A DNA stretch of 64,000 bases from Mesorhizobium sophorae (GTDB lineage: Bacteria > Pseudomonadota > Alphaproteobacteria > Rhizobiales > Rhizobiaceae), in NCBI RefSeq assembly GCF_002270415.1, contig NZ_NNRI01000007.1, positions 372,001 to 436,000 on the forward strand, read 5' to 3'. Shown piece after piece: positions 18,711 through 27,446 of this stretch (positions within the stretch are counted from its first letter, which is position 1; every line of letters begins with the position of its first letter). A program made the position numbers and the translations under genes. A model generated the notes under the pieces. It did no database searches. It saw nothing but the letters and a program-made list of their open reading frames with translations, and had not been told where the DNA came from.

Positions 18711-18856
18711 CGTGGTCTCCGTATTTGTAAGACAAATCGATATGGCAACGCGCGGGAGCAGGCAAGAGGGCGCAGGGTCGCATCCGGACTTTGGTGCGAT
18801 AGACATGCATGCAGCCGTGCGTTACGGCTTCGATCAATCGTGTCAGGGAGGTTTTC

Positions 18857-19309
18857 ATGGCTTTGGTGATCGAAGGCGAGGAGCGCATTGCCGCGCCCCT
18901 GCAAAAGGTGTGGAAAGCGCTGAACGATCCCGAGGTCTTGAAGGCGACGATTCCCGGCTGCCAGAGCCTGGAGATGAAGTCGCCGACCGAGATGGCGGCG
19001 ACCGTGGTGGTGAAGATCGGGCCAATCAAGGCGACGTTCAACGGCGAGGTGACGCTCAAGAATCTCAAGCCGCCGTACTCCTACACCATCCAGGGCGAAG
19101 GCAAGGGCGGCATCGCCGGCTTTGCCAAGGGCGGCGCCGACGTGACGCTGACAGAGGATGGGCCGGATACCACGGTGCTGAAATACGCGGCCAAGGCCGA
19201 TGTCGGCGGCAAGATCGCGCAGCTCGGCAGCCGGCTGATCGAATCGACCTCGAAGAAACTGGCCGGGCAGTTTTTTTCCAGCTTCGGCGAGAAGGTTGGC
19301 GCGGCTTAG
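18857..19309 (+). CDS. CoxG-like SRPBCC protein (CO dehydrogenase subunit G family)
   Basis: 150 aa. The N-terminal pattern MALVIEGEERIAAPLQKVWKALNDPEVLKATIPGCQ is typical of the CoxG/SRPBCC lipid- or hydrophobic-ligand-binding fold. No coxMSL or other molybdenum hydroxylase genes are adjacent, so the name indicates family only. The start is ATG 18857, 6 bases after GGGAGG. It is divergent from the dehydratase with about 145 bases between them. Confidence 0.8.
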   Translation: MALVIEGEERIAAPLQKVWKALNDPEVLKATIPGCQSLEMKSPTEMAATVVVKIGPIKATFNGEVTLKNLKPPYSYTIQGEGKGGIAGFAKGGADVTLTEDGPDTTVLKYAAKADVGGKIAQLGSRLIESTSKKLAGQFFSSFGEKVGAA

Positions 19310-19356
19310 GTTACGTCCTCGCTCGAACGACGCCTGGCTTCTCTGGGGCCAGCGCT

Positions 19357-19527
19357 GCCCCTCATCCGCCTGCCGGCACCTTCTCCCCGTATAGTGACGG
19401 GGAGAAGGGAACTGGCCGCAACGTCGGCACCCTTCCTCCCACGCTGGTGATTGGAGAAATCATCAAGGACGGTGTCTTTCTCCCCGTCACGATACGGGGA
19501 GAAATGTCCGGCAGGACAATGAGGGGC
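19357..19527. repeat. Palindromic intergenic repeat (copy A)
   Basis: Outer arms GCCCCTCAT/ATGAGGGGC and inner hairpins TTCTCCCCGT...ACGGGGAGAA (19381-19406) and TTTCTCCCCGTCAC...ATACGGGGAGAAA make a large folded element. The end ATGTCCGGCAGGACAAT recurs in the copy at 49.4 kb and partly at 59.2 kb. It sits between convergent genes, where it may terminate or stabilise both transcripts. Confidence 0.8.
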
Positions 19528-19547
19528 GGCGCCAACCGAACGAAAAA

Positions 19548-20720
19548 CTACTCGAACACGATGTTCGGCACCGCATCCGCGGCCGCACCACGCTCTTCAT
19601 TGATCCGGTCCCAAACCTTCGAGGCGATATCCCGGTAGATCCTTGCCTCGGCGCCGTCGGGCTTCGAGACAACCACCGGCGTGCCGGCATCCGAGCTTTC
19701 GCGAATGCCCATCTCGAGCGGCACTTCGCCAAGGAAGGTGACGCCCAGACGCTCGGCTTCGCGGCGCGCGCCGCCATGGCCGAAGATGTCGTAGCGTTTG
19801 CCGGTATCGGGAGCGATGAAATAGCTCATGTTCTCGACGATGCCGAGCAGCGGCACGTCGACCTTCTTGAACATGTTGAGGCCCTTGCGTGCATCGATCA
19901 GCGCCAGATCCTGCGGCGTCGAGACGATGACGGCGCCGGCCAATGGGACTTGCTGGGCCATGGTCAGTTGCGCGTCGCCGGTGCCGGGCGGCATGTCGAC
20001 GACGAGCACGTCGAGCCGGCCCCATTCGACCTCGCGCAGCATCTGCGTCAGCGCCGACATCACCATCGGACCGCGCCAGATCATCGGTGTCTCCTCATCG
20101 ACGAGGAAGCCCATCGACATCACTTTAAGCCCATAATTCTCCATCGGTTTCAGGATCTTGCCGTCGACGGTCTGCGGCCGGCCGTGGATGTTGAGCAGTC
20201 GCGGCATAGACGGGCCATAGATGTCGGCGTCGAGCACGCCGACGCGCAAACCATTGGCGGCGAGGCCAAGAGCGATGTTGACGGCCGTGGTCGACTTGCC
20301 GACACCACCCTTGCCGGAAGCGACGGCGATGATCGCTTCGATGCCAGGCACGCCACGCCTGCCCTGGCTGTGCGAAGGCGGAGCGTGCGGAGCGGCACGC
20401 GGCGCGGTGGGAGCCGGCGGCGCTGGCCTGGGTGCAGGGCGCGATGGAACCGGCGCTTCCATGCCGCCGCCTTTCTTTTCCGCCGTCAGTGCAACGACGG
20501 CACCGGCAACGCCGGGAATAGCCTTGACGACGCGCTCGGCAGCAGCCCGCAGCGGTTCCATCTCCTGGGCGCGAGCGGCGGGAACGGTGATCGAGAAGAA
20601 GACCTTGGAATCGGCGATGAAAATCTCGGAAACCATGCCAAGGTCAACGATGTTGCCGGTGAAATCCGGGCCATTGACCGTCTTCAGGCGCTCGGTGACG
20701 ATTTCCTTGGTGACGGACAT
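19548..20720 (-). CDS. mrp: Mrp/NBP35-family iron-sulfur cluster carrier ATPase
   Basis: 390 aa. An N-terminal MIP18/DUF59-type domain (residues 1-95) and a Pro/Ala-rich linker (about 105-140) precede the P-loop ATPase with deviant Walker A GKGGVGKSTTAVN. Further motifs are VLDADIYGPSMPRLL and VVDMPPGTGDAQLTMAQ. It should bind and deliver Fe-S clusters in the cytoplasm. The C-terminal CPxC seen in many ApbC/Nbp35 proteins is replaced here by IAPDTGKRYDIFGHGG, with no cysteines at that site. The ATG at 20720 gives the family N-terminus. Confidence 0.92.
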   Translation of the reverse strand: MSVTKEIVTERLKTVNGPDFTGNIVDLGMVSEIFIADSKVFFSITVPAARAQEMEPLRAAAERVVKAIPGVAGAVVALTAEKKGGGMEAPVPSRPAPRPAPPAPTAPRAAPHAPPSHSQGRRGVPGIEAIIAVASGKGGVGKSTTAVNIALGLAANGLRVGVLDADIYGPSMPRLLNIHGRPQTVDGKILKPMENYGLKVMSMGFLVDEETPMIWRGPMVMSALTQMLREVEWGRLDVLVVDMPPGTGDAQLTMAQQVPLAGAVIVSTPQDLALIDARKGLNMFKKVDVPLLGIVENMSYFIAPDTGKRYDIFGHGGARREAERLGVTFLGEVPLEMGIRESSDAGTPVVVSKPDGAEARIYRDIASKVWDRINEERGAAADAVPNIVFE

Positions 20721-20935
20721 CAGTTCTTCCTTATGCAAGCTTTGGCCTGAGATAGTGCAGTTTCCGGACAGAACCAAGCCGTGGAGCAATAGCTGCCTTG
20801 GTGTGCCCGCAAAAACGACGATCGGTGTCGGAGCAGCCGGCATTTTGCGAACCGGCGGTCGCCAAACGGCCCTCCTGATCTATTTCAAGGATCGACATGA
20901 GCAATCGAGATGAGCAATCAGGGAAGGAGACGATC

Positions 20936-21313
20936 ATGCTCGCAAACAGCAATGCAACGGCCAATGTGGCGGTGAAAGACCTGGCGAGGGCAAAGGCCTT
21001 TTATGAAGGGACGCTGGGCCTGAAGCAGGTGGATGATATGGGTGGCGAACTGATCGTCTACAAAAGCGGCGACACGCTGATCAATGTCTATCATTCGCAA
21101 TTCGCAGGCACCAACAAGGCGACGGCGGTGACCTGGACAGTCGGCGACGAGATCGGGACCATCGTCAAGTCGTTGAGGTCGAAGGGTGTCGCCTTCGAGC
21201 ACTATGAGATGCCCGGCCTCACGCTGGAGGGCGACGTGCATGTCGGCTACGGCATGAAGGTGGCATGGTTCAAGGATCCCGACGGCAACATCCTGAACCT
21301 CGTCGACAAATAG
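20936..21313 (+). CDS. VOC-family (glyoxalase/bleomycin-resistance fold) protein
   Basis: 125 aa. It has ATANVAVKDLARAKAFYEGTLGLKQV at the start and KVAWFKDPDGNILNLVDK at the end, the two ends of the paired beta-alpha-beta-beta-beta VOC modules. ATG 20936 follows AAGGAG; an in-frame ATG at 20897 would add 13 residues. The gene is monocistronic. The reaction is unknown; family members bind a divalent metal and include dioxygenases, lyases and resistance proteins. Confidence 0.82.
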   Translation: MLANSNATANVAVKDLARAKAFYEGTLGLKQVDDMGGELIVYKSGDTLINVYHSQFAGTNKATAVTWTVGDEIGTIVKSLRSKGVAFEHYEMPGLTLEGDVHVGYGMKVAWFKDPDGNILNLVDK

Positions 21314-21454
21314 GCTATTGCGCATTTTCGAAGAGGCGGCGGGCGCATGATCCGGAACAGGCACTCCTAGCCGGTTTCTCTGGAGCCGGCGGTTCGTTCT
21401 AAGCTTTTGTTCTGTTGCATTTATGCGGACGCCAAAATGCTCTAGCTTCCGTCC

Positions 21455-22354
21455 ATGATCGACAAGCTGGAATTCTTCATCGCACTGGCCAGGGAAGAGC
21501 ATTTCGGCCGGGCGGCGGAAGTATGCGGGGTTACCCAGCCGACGCTGTCGGCCGGCATCAAGCAGCTCGAGGGCCAGCTCGGCGTGATGCTGGTGCTGCG
21601 CGGCTCGCGCTTCCAGGGGCTGACGCCCGAAGGCAAGCAGGTATTGGTCTGGGCGCGTCGCATCGTCGGCGATACCAGGACCATGCGCGAGGAGATGCGG
21701 GCGGCGCGCCACGGCCTGTCTGGTCGCATCCGCATTGCCGCAATTCCGACCGCCCTGGCCATGGTGGCGCGGCTGACGACCCCCTTTCGGGCAAAACATC
21801 CCGGCGTCACCTTTTCGGTGCTGTCGCGGACCTCGATCGAAGTGCTGTCGCTGCTCGGCAATTTCGACATCGATGCCGGCATCACCTATCTCGACAACGA
21901 GCCGCTGGGGCGCGTCACCAGCGTGCCGCTCTATGACGAGCGCTATCAACTGATCACCGCGGTAGGGAATCCCTATTCCGACCGCGACAAAGTGACATGG
22001 GCGGAGCTTAGCAGCCTGCCGCTCTGCCTGCTGACGCCGGACATGCAGAACCGCCGCATCATCGACCAGCATCTGGCCGAGGCCGGGGTGCAGGTGCGGC
22101 CGACACTCGAATCCAATTCGATGATCGTACTGTTTTCGCACATCCGCACCGGCAAATGGTCATCGATCATGCCGCTCAACCTGGCGGAAACATTCGGCTT
22201 TTCCGAACCGATCCGGGCCATTCCGATCGTCGAGCCGGACGCCAGCCATACGGTCGGCCTGGTGGCTGCGCCGCGCGAGCCGCACACGCCACTGGTCTCG
22301 GCGCTGCTGGACGAGGCGATGGCGCTGGCGGACGATTTCCACGCCCGCCGCTAG
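21455..22354 (+). CDS. LysR-family regulator, probable regulator of formate dehydrogenase
   Basis: 299 aa LTTR. The N-terminal HTH (MIDKLEFFIALAREEHFGRAAEVCGVTQPTLSAGIKQLE) is followed by a two-lobed periplasmic-binding-protein-like effector domain. It lies 134 bases upstream of fdsG in the same direction, the usual place for the LysR gene (FdsR) of fds operons, so control of formate dehydrogenase is likely. Inverted repeats in the gap between the two genes are listed separately. Confidence 0.87.
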   Translation: MIDKLEFFIALAREEHFGRAAEVCGVTQPTLSAGIKQLEGQLGVMLVLRGSRFQGLTPEGKQVLVWARRIVGDTRTMREEMRAARHGLSGRIRIAAIPTALAMVARLTTPFRAKHPGVTFSVLSRTSIEVLSLLGNFDIDAGITYLDNEPLGRVTSVPLYDERYQLITAVGNPYSDRDKVTWAELSSLPLCLLTPDMQNRRIIDQHLAEAGVQVRPTLESNSMIVLFSHIRTGKWSSIMPLNLAETFGFSEPIRAIPIVEPDASHTVGLVAAPREPHTPLVSALLDEAMALADDFHARR

Positions 22355-22378
22355 GATAGACAATAGCGGCTGACCAAG

Positions 22379-22401
22379 CTCGATAGACGATTTCTATCGA
22401 G
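22379..22401. promoter_or_regulatory. LysR-type operator upstream of fdsG
   Basis: Perfect 9-base arms CTCGATAGA/TCTATCGAG flank CGATT, with an internal T-N11-A core (TAGACGATTTCTA), the classic LTTR box. It lies between the LysR gene and fdsG. A second, differently spaced match CGATA-AAAGC-TATCG lies at 22457-22471, just before the fdsG ribosome site. Confidence 0.55.
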
Positions 22402-22488
22402 CAACGAAACAGCTTTATTGATTCCAAGGGTTTCCTCTGATTTTGTAAAGACTTAGCGATAAAAGCTATCGACCAGGGAGGGCGCTGC

Positions 22489-22968
22489 GTGCCAATGCAG
22501 CCTGCAAGTACCGAGATCACATCGCGCACGACCGCGATCATCCAGGAGCTGAAAGGCCTCGAAGGCCCGCTGCTGCCGATCCTGCATGGCATCCAGGAAG
22601 AGTTCGGCCATGTGCCGCAGGATGCGCTGCCAGTCATCGCCGAGGCGCTGAACATCTCCAGGGCCGAGGTGCACGGCGTTGTCACCTTCTATCACGATTA
22701 CCGCAGCCATCCGGCCGGCCGGCATGTGCTGAAGGTTTGCCAGGCAGAATCCTGCCAGTCGATGGGTTCCGACGCCATCGCCGCCAAACTGAAGCAGTTA
22801 CTGGGCATAGGGTTCCACGAGACGACCCGCGACGGTTCGGTGACGCTGGAGCCGGTCTATTGTCTCGGCCTGTGCGCCTGTTCGCCCGCCGCCATGCTCG
22901 ATGGCGAAGTGATCGGGCGGCTCGATGACGAGAAGCTCGACGAGATCGTTGCCGAGGTGCGCTCATGA
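22489..22968 (+). CDS. fdsG: NAD-dependent formate dehydrogenase gamma subunit FdsG
   Basis: 159 aa, NuoE-like thioredoxin-fold [2Fe-2S] protein. The cluster cysteines are in VCQAESCQSMG (near residue 85) and VYCLGLCACSPAAM (near 125). It passes electrons within the soluble FdsABGD complex that oxidises formate to CO2 and reduces NAD. The GTG start at 22489 lies 6-7 bases after GGGAGG; ATG 22495 is an alternative two codons in. ATGA overlap with fdsB. Confidence 0.94.
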   Translation: MPMQPASTEITSRTTAIIQELKGLEGPLLPILHGIQEEFGHVPQDALPVIAEALNISRAEVHGVVTFYHDYRSHPAGRHVLKVCQAESCQSMGSDAIAAKLKQLLGIGFHETTRDGSVTLEPVYCLGLCACSPAAMLDGEVIGRLDDEKLDEIVAEVRS

Positions 22969-24521
22969 TCCCGCGTATCTACATTCCCGCCGATTCGGGC
23001 GCACTGGCGCTTGGCGCCGAAAAGGTCGCCAAGGCGATCGCCAGTGAACTGGCGGAGCGCGGCATCGAGGCAAAGATCGTGCGCAACGGCTCGCGCGGCG
23101 CTTATTTCCTCGAACCCATGGTCGAAGTTGCGACAGCCAACGGCCGCATCGCCTATGGCCCGGTCAAGCCATCCGACGTCAAAAGCCTGTTCGACAGCGG
23201 CTTCCTCACCGGCGGCCCTCACAAGCGCTGGCTGGGCGCGCCGGACAAAATCCCCTTCTTGGCCAAGCAGACACGGCTGACCTTCGCGCGTTGCGGCGTC
23301 ATCGATCCGCTGTCACTCGAATCCTACAAGAAGCATGGCGGCTTGGATGGGCTGACGAACGCGTTGGCATTGACGCCCGCCGCCATTGTCGCCCAAGTCA
23401 CCGAATCCGGACTGCGCGGGCGCGGCGGCGCGGGCTTCCCGACCGGCATCAAGTGGAAGACGGTGCTCGATACCGTTGGCGACCGCAAATACATCGTCTG
23501 CAATGCCGACGAAGGCGACTCGGGTACCTTCGCCGACCGCATGATCATGGAGGGTGACCCCTTCGTGCTGATCGAAGGCATGACGATCGCCGGAATCGCC
23601 ACGGGTGCCACCAAAGGCTTTGTCTATGTCCGCTCGGAATATCCGCATGCGGTAGCGATGATGAACAAAGCCGTCGAGGTTGCCCGCAAGGCCGGCGTGC
23701 TTGGCGCGAGCGTGTTGGGCTCACCCTACACTTTCGACATGGAGATCAGGGTCGGCGCAGGCGCCTATGTCTGCGGCGAGGAGACGGCGCTGCTTGACTC
23801 GCTCGAAGGCAAGCGCGGCATGGTCCGCGCAAAGCCGCCGCTGCCGGCTCACAAGGGGCTGTTCGGCAAGCCGACGGTGATCAACAACGTCATCTCGCTG
23901 GCCTCGGTGCCCGTCATCATGGACAAGGGTGCGGCCTTCTACAAGGATTTCGGCATGGGCCGCTCGCGCGGCACGATCCCGATCCAGATCGCCGGCAACA
24001 TCAGGTATGGCGGCCTGTTCGAGGCGGCCTTCGGCATGACGCTGGGCGAGATCGTCGACGACATCGGCGGCGGCACGACGACGGGGCGCCCGGTCAAGGC
24101 GGTGCAGGTCGGCGGACCGCTCGGCGCCTATTTCCCGCGCGCGCTGTTCGACACGCCGTTCGATTATGAAGCCTTCGCGGCCAAGGACGGGCTGATCGGC
24201 CATGCCGGCATCGTGGTGTTCGACGACACTGCCGACATGCTGAAACAGGCACGCTTCGCGATGGAGTTCTGCGCCATCGAAAGTTGCGGCAAGTGCACGC
24301 CCTGCCGCATCGGCTCGACGCGCGGTGTCGAGACCATCGACAAGCTCGCCGCGGGCATCGAGCCGGAGAAGAACCTCGCTCTGGTCACCGACCTCTGCAA
24401 CACGATGAAATTCGGTTCGCTCTGTGCGCTGGGCGGCTTCACGCCTTACCCGGTCATGAGCTCGATCACCCATTTCCCCGACGACTTCAAGCCTGCGCCC
24501 GTGCGCGTGGCTGCTGAATAG
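22965..24521 (+). CDS. fdsB: NAD-dependent formate dehydrogenase beta subunit FdsB
   Basis: 518 aa, NuoF-like, with an N-terminal NuoE-like/thioredoxin portion typical of FdsB. It binds FMN and NAD and one [4Fe-4S] cluster. The glycine-rich GRGGAGFPTGIKWK (near residue 155), VCNADEGDSGTFADR, GAYVCGEETALLDSLEGKRG and the cluster motif ESCGKCTPCRIGSTRG are visible. It is the NAD-reducing end of the complex. It follows fdsG with a 4-base overlap and precedes fdsA by 10 bases. Confidence 0.95.
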   Translation: MIPRIYIPADSGALALGAEKVAKAIASELAERGIEAKIVRNGSRGAYFLEPMVEVATANGRIAYGPVKPSDVKSLFDSGFLTGGPHKRWLGAPDKIPFLAKQTRLTFARCGVIDPLSLESYKKHGGLDGLTNALALTPAAIVAQVTESGLRGRGGAGFPTGIKWKTVLDTVGDRKYIVCNADEGDSGTFADRMIMEGDPFVLIEGMTIAGIATGATKGFVYVRSEYPHAVAMMNKAVEVARKAGVLGASVLGSPYTFDMEIRVGAGAYVCGEETALLDSLEGKRGMVRAKPPLPAHKGLFGKPTVINNVISLASVPVIMDKGAAFYKDFGMGRSRGTIPIQIAGNIRYGGLFEAAFGMTLGEIVDDIGGGTTTGRPVKAVQVGGPLGAYFPRALFDTPFDYEAFAAKDGLIGHAGIVVFDDTADMLKQARFAMEFCAIESCGKCTPCRIGSTRGVETIDKLAAGIEPEKNLALVTDLCNTMKFGSLCALGGFTPYPVMSSITHFPDDFKPAPVRVAAE

Positions 24522-24531
24522 GAGCTGGCAG

Positions 24532-27444
24532 ATGAACATCAAGGCCGACTTCCCATCACTCGTCGAAGAGATCGACTACGGAACCCCGCAATCGAAGGCG
24601 CAGAAGCAGGTCACGCTGAGCGTCGACGGCCGCAGCATCACCGTTCCGGAAGGCACCTCGATCATGCGTGCCGCGATGGAAGGCGGGGTCGAGATCCCGA
24701 AGCTTTGCGCCACCGACATGCTGGACTCTTTCGGTTCATGTCGTGTCTGCCTTGTCGAGATCGAAGGGCGCGGCGGCACGCCAGCGTCCTGTACGACACC
24801 TGTCGGCGAAGGCATGGTGGTGCATACGCAGTCCGGGCGGCTTGACGCCATTCGCCGCGGCGTCATGGAGCTTTACGTCTCCGACCATCCGACCGGCTGG
24901 AACGAGACGGCCGGAACCGGCGCCAGCGAGTTCGACACGGTGGCGAAGTCGATCGGCTTGACCGAGAACCGCTACGGCATCGAGGGCCGCAACCACGTCA
25001 AGCAGGAAAACGGCGTGGCGCCCGGCCATGGCTCGCTGACGGTCGATTACATCGCACGCGACGAATCCAACCCCTATTTCACATATGATCCCACGCAATG
25101 CATCGTCTGCTCGCGCTGCGTGAGGGCCTGCGAAGAGGTGCAGGGCACCTTCGCGCTGACCATCGAAGGACGTGGTTTCGAATCCAGGGTTTCGGCGGGA
25201 ATGCACGAGGCGTTCATCGATTCGGAATGCGTGTCCTGCGGCGCCTGCGTGCAGGCCTGTCCGACCGATGCGCTGCGCGAAAAAACAGTCCTTGCCAAAG
25301 GCCTGCCGGAGCGCTCGGCCGTCACCACCTGCGCCTATTGCGGCGTTGGCTGCTCGTTCAAGGCCGAAGTCAAGGATGACGAGGTCATCCGCATGATGCC
25401 CTACAAGGAGGGCAAGGCGAACCACGGTCATTCCTGTGTGAAGGGCCGTTTCGCCTATGGCTACGCCACCCACAAGGACCGTATCTTGTCGCCGATGATC
25501 CGCGAAAAGATCACCGACCCCTGGCGCGAGGTGACTTGGGAAGAGGCTATTTCCCACACGGCCAAAGAATTCCGCCGTATCCAGTATCAGTACGGCCGCA
25601 CCGCGATTGGCGGCATCACCTCGTCGCGCTGCACCAACGAGGAAACCTACCTCGTCCAGAAGATGGTGCGGCAGGGCTTCCGCAACAACAATGTCGACAC
25701 CTGCGCGCGCGTCTGCCACTCGCCGACGGGCTACGGGCTCGGCCAGACTTATGGCACCTCGGCCGGCACGCAAGATTTCGACTCCGTCGACTACACAGAC
25801 GTTGCCGTCATTATCGGTGCCAATCCCGTTTCGGCCCACCCGGTGTTCGCCTCGCGGCTGAAGAAGCGGCTGCGTCAGGGCGCCAAGCTGATCGTGCTCG
25901 ATCCCCGTCGCACCGAGATGGTCAAGTCGACACATGTTGAAGCGGATTATCACCTGCCGCTGAAGCCCGGCACCAATGTGGCGGTGCTGACGGCGCTGGC
26001 GCATGTGATCGTCACCGAGGGTCTTTTCAACGAGGCCTTCATTCGCGAACGTTGCGACTGGGCGGAGTTCCAGGATTGGGCATCGTTCGTCGCCTTGCCG
26101 GAAAACAGCCCTGAAACCGTTGGCAAACTGTCCGGCGTCGATCCGGAGATGATCCGCGGCGCGGCGCGTCTCTATGCTACCGGGGGCAACGGCGCGATCT
26201 ATTACGGCCTCGGGGTGACGGAACACAGCCAGGGCTCAACCACGGTGATGGCGATCGCCAACCTCGCCATGGCCACCGGCAATATCGGCCGGCCGGGCGT
26301 CGGCGTGAACCCGCTGCGTGGCCAGAACAATGTGCAGGGCTCCTGCGACATGGGCTCGTTCCCGCACGAACTGCCGGGCTACCGTCATATCTCCGGCGAA
26401 GCCGTGCGCGACATCTATGAAAGCCTGTGGGGCGTGAAGCTGGACGACGAACCCGGCCTGCGCATCCCCAACATGCTGGACGCCGCCGTCGACGGCAGCT
26501 TCAAAGGCATCTACATCCAGGGCGAAGACATTCTGCAGTCCGATCCCGACACCAAGCATGTCGCCGCCGGTCTGGCTGCCATGGAATGTGTCGTCGTGCA
26601 TGACCTCTTCCTCAACGAGACGGCGAACTACGCGCATGTCTTCCTGCCGGGCTCGACCTTCCTCGAGAAGGACGGCACCTTCACCAATGCCGAACGCCGC
26701 ATCAACATGGTGCGCAAGGTTCTGGAGCCGAAGGCGCGCTACGCCGATTGGGAAGCGACGCAGGAGCTTGCCCGCGCGATCGGGCTGGATTGGAACTACC
26801 AGCATCCCTCCGAGATCATGGACGAGATCGCCCAGACGACGCCGAGCTTCGCCGGCGTCTCCTTCGAGTTGCTCGACCGTGTCGGATCCGTGCAATGGCC
26901 CTGCAACGAGAAGGCACCGCTCGGCACCCCGATCATGCATATCGATGGTTTCGTGCGCGGCAAGGGCAAGTTCATCCGCACCGAATATGTGGCAACGGAC
27001 GAAAGGACCGGCCCGCGCTTCCCGCTGCTGCTGACCACCGGCCGCATCCTGTCGCAGTACAATGTCGGCGCGCAGACCAGGCGCACCGACAACATCATGT
27101 GGCACAGCGAGGACCGGCTGGAGATCCACCCGCACGATGCGGAGAATCGCGGACTGCGCGACGGCGACTGGGTCCGGCTGACAAGCCGCTCGGGCGAGAC
27201 GACGTTGCGCGCGCTGATCACCGACCGGGTGTCGCCCGGCGTGGTCTACACGACCTTCCATCATCCGGACACGCAGGCCAACGTCATCACCACCGACTTC
27301 TCCGACTGGGCGACCAACTGCCCGGAATACAAGGTGACGGCGGTGCAGGTCGGCGCCTCCAACGGCCCGTCGGAATGGCAGCGCGACTATGACGAACAGG
27401 CCAAGCAGAGCCGGCGCATCGCCTCGCTGCAAGCGGCGGAGTAG
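24532..27444 (+). CDS. fdsA: NAD-dependent formate dehydrogenase alpha subunit FdsA (molybdenum catalytic subunit)
   Basis: 970 aa. A NuoG-like N-terminus ([2Fe-2S] ferredoxin, cysteines in CATDMLDSFGSCRVC) is followed by a His/Cys cluster region, two [4Fe-4S] motifs (CIVCSRCVRACEE and CVSCGACVQACPTDAL), then CAYCGVGCSF and the bis-MGD domain. The molybdenum ligand is Cys, at residue 395 in TCARVCHSPTGYG, so this is not a selenocysteine enzyme. GGQNNVQG-like PLRGQNNVQGSCDMG and PGSTFLEKDGTFTNAERR are family landmarks. It oxidises formate to CO2 and would complete one-carbon oxidation of formate released by methylated compounds. Confidence 0.96.
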   Translation: MNIKADFPSLVEEIDYGTPQSKAQKQVTLSVDGRSITVPEGTSIMRAAMEGGVEIPKLCATDMLDSFGSCRVCLVEIEGRGGTPASCTTPVGEGMVVHTQSGRLDAIRRGVMELYVSDHPTGWNETAGTGASEFDTVAKSIGLTENRYGIEGRNHVKQENGVAPGHGSLTVDYIARDESNPYFTYDPTQCIVCSRCVRACEEVQGTFALTIEGRGFESRVSAGMHEAFIDSECVSCGACVQACPTDALREKTVLAKGLPERSAVTTCAYCGVGCSFKAEVKDDEVIRMMPYKEGKANHGHSCVKGRFAYGYATHKDRILSPMIREKITDPWREVTWEEAISHTAKEFRRIQYQYGRTAIGGITSSRCTNEETYLVQKMVRQGFRNNNVDTCARVCHSPTGYGLGQTYGTSAGTQDFDSVDYTDVAVIIGANPVSAHPVFASRLKKRLRQGAKLIVLDPRRTEMVKSTHVEADYHLPLKPGTNVAVLTALAHVIVTEGLFNEAFIRERCDWAEFQDWASFVALPENSPETVGKLSGVDPEMIRGAARLYATGGNGAIYYGLGVTEHSQGSTTVMAIANLAMATGNIGRPGVGVNPLRGQNNVQGSCDMGSFPHELPGYRHISGEAVRDIYESLWGVKLDDEPGLRIPNMLDAAVDGSFKGIYIQGEDILQSDPDTKHVAAGLAAMECVVVHDLFLNETANYAHVFLPGSTFLEKDGTFTNAERRINMVRKVLEPKARYADWEATQELARAIGLDWNYQHPSEIMDEIAQTTPSFAGVSFELLDRVGSVQWPCNEKAPLGTPIMHIDGFVRGKGKFIRTEYVATDERTGPRFPLLLTTGRILSQYNVGAQTRRTDNIMWHSEDRLEIHPHDAENRGLRDGDWVRLTSRSGETTLRALITDRVSPGVVYTTFHHPDTQANVITTDFSDWATNCPEYKVTAVQVGASNGPSEWQRDYDEQAKQSRRIASLQAAE

Positions 27445-27446
27445 TC

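Noticed and set aside
24736..26226. A 496-codon minus-strand frame inside fdsA.
   Set aside because: Antisense shadow of the catalytic subunit, with composition typical of reversed high-GC coding sequence.
24532..27444. Selenocysteine formate dehydrogenase.
   Set aside because: The catalytic position is a TGC cysteine codon (residue 395) and no in-frame UGA occurs.
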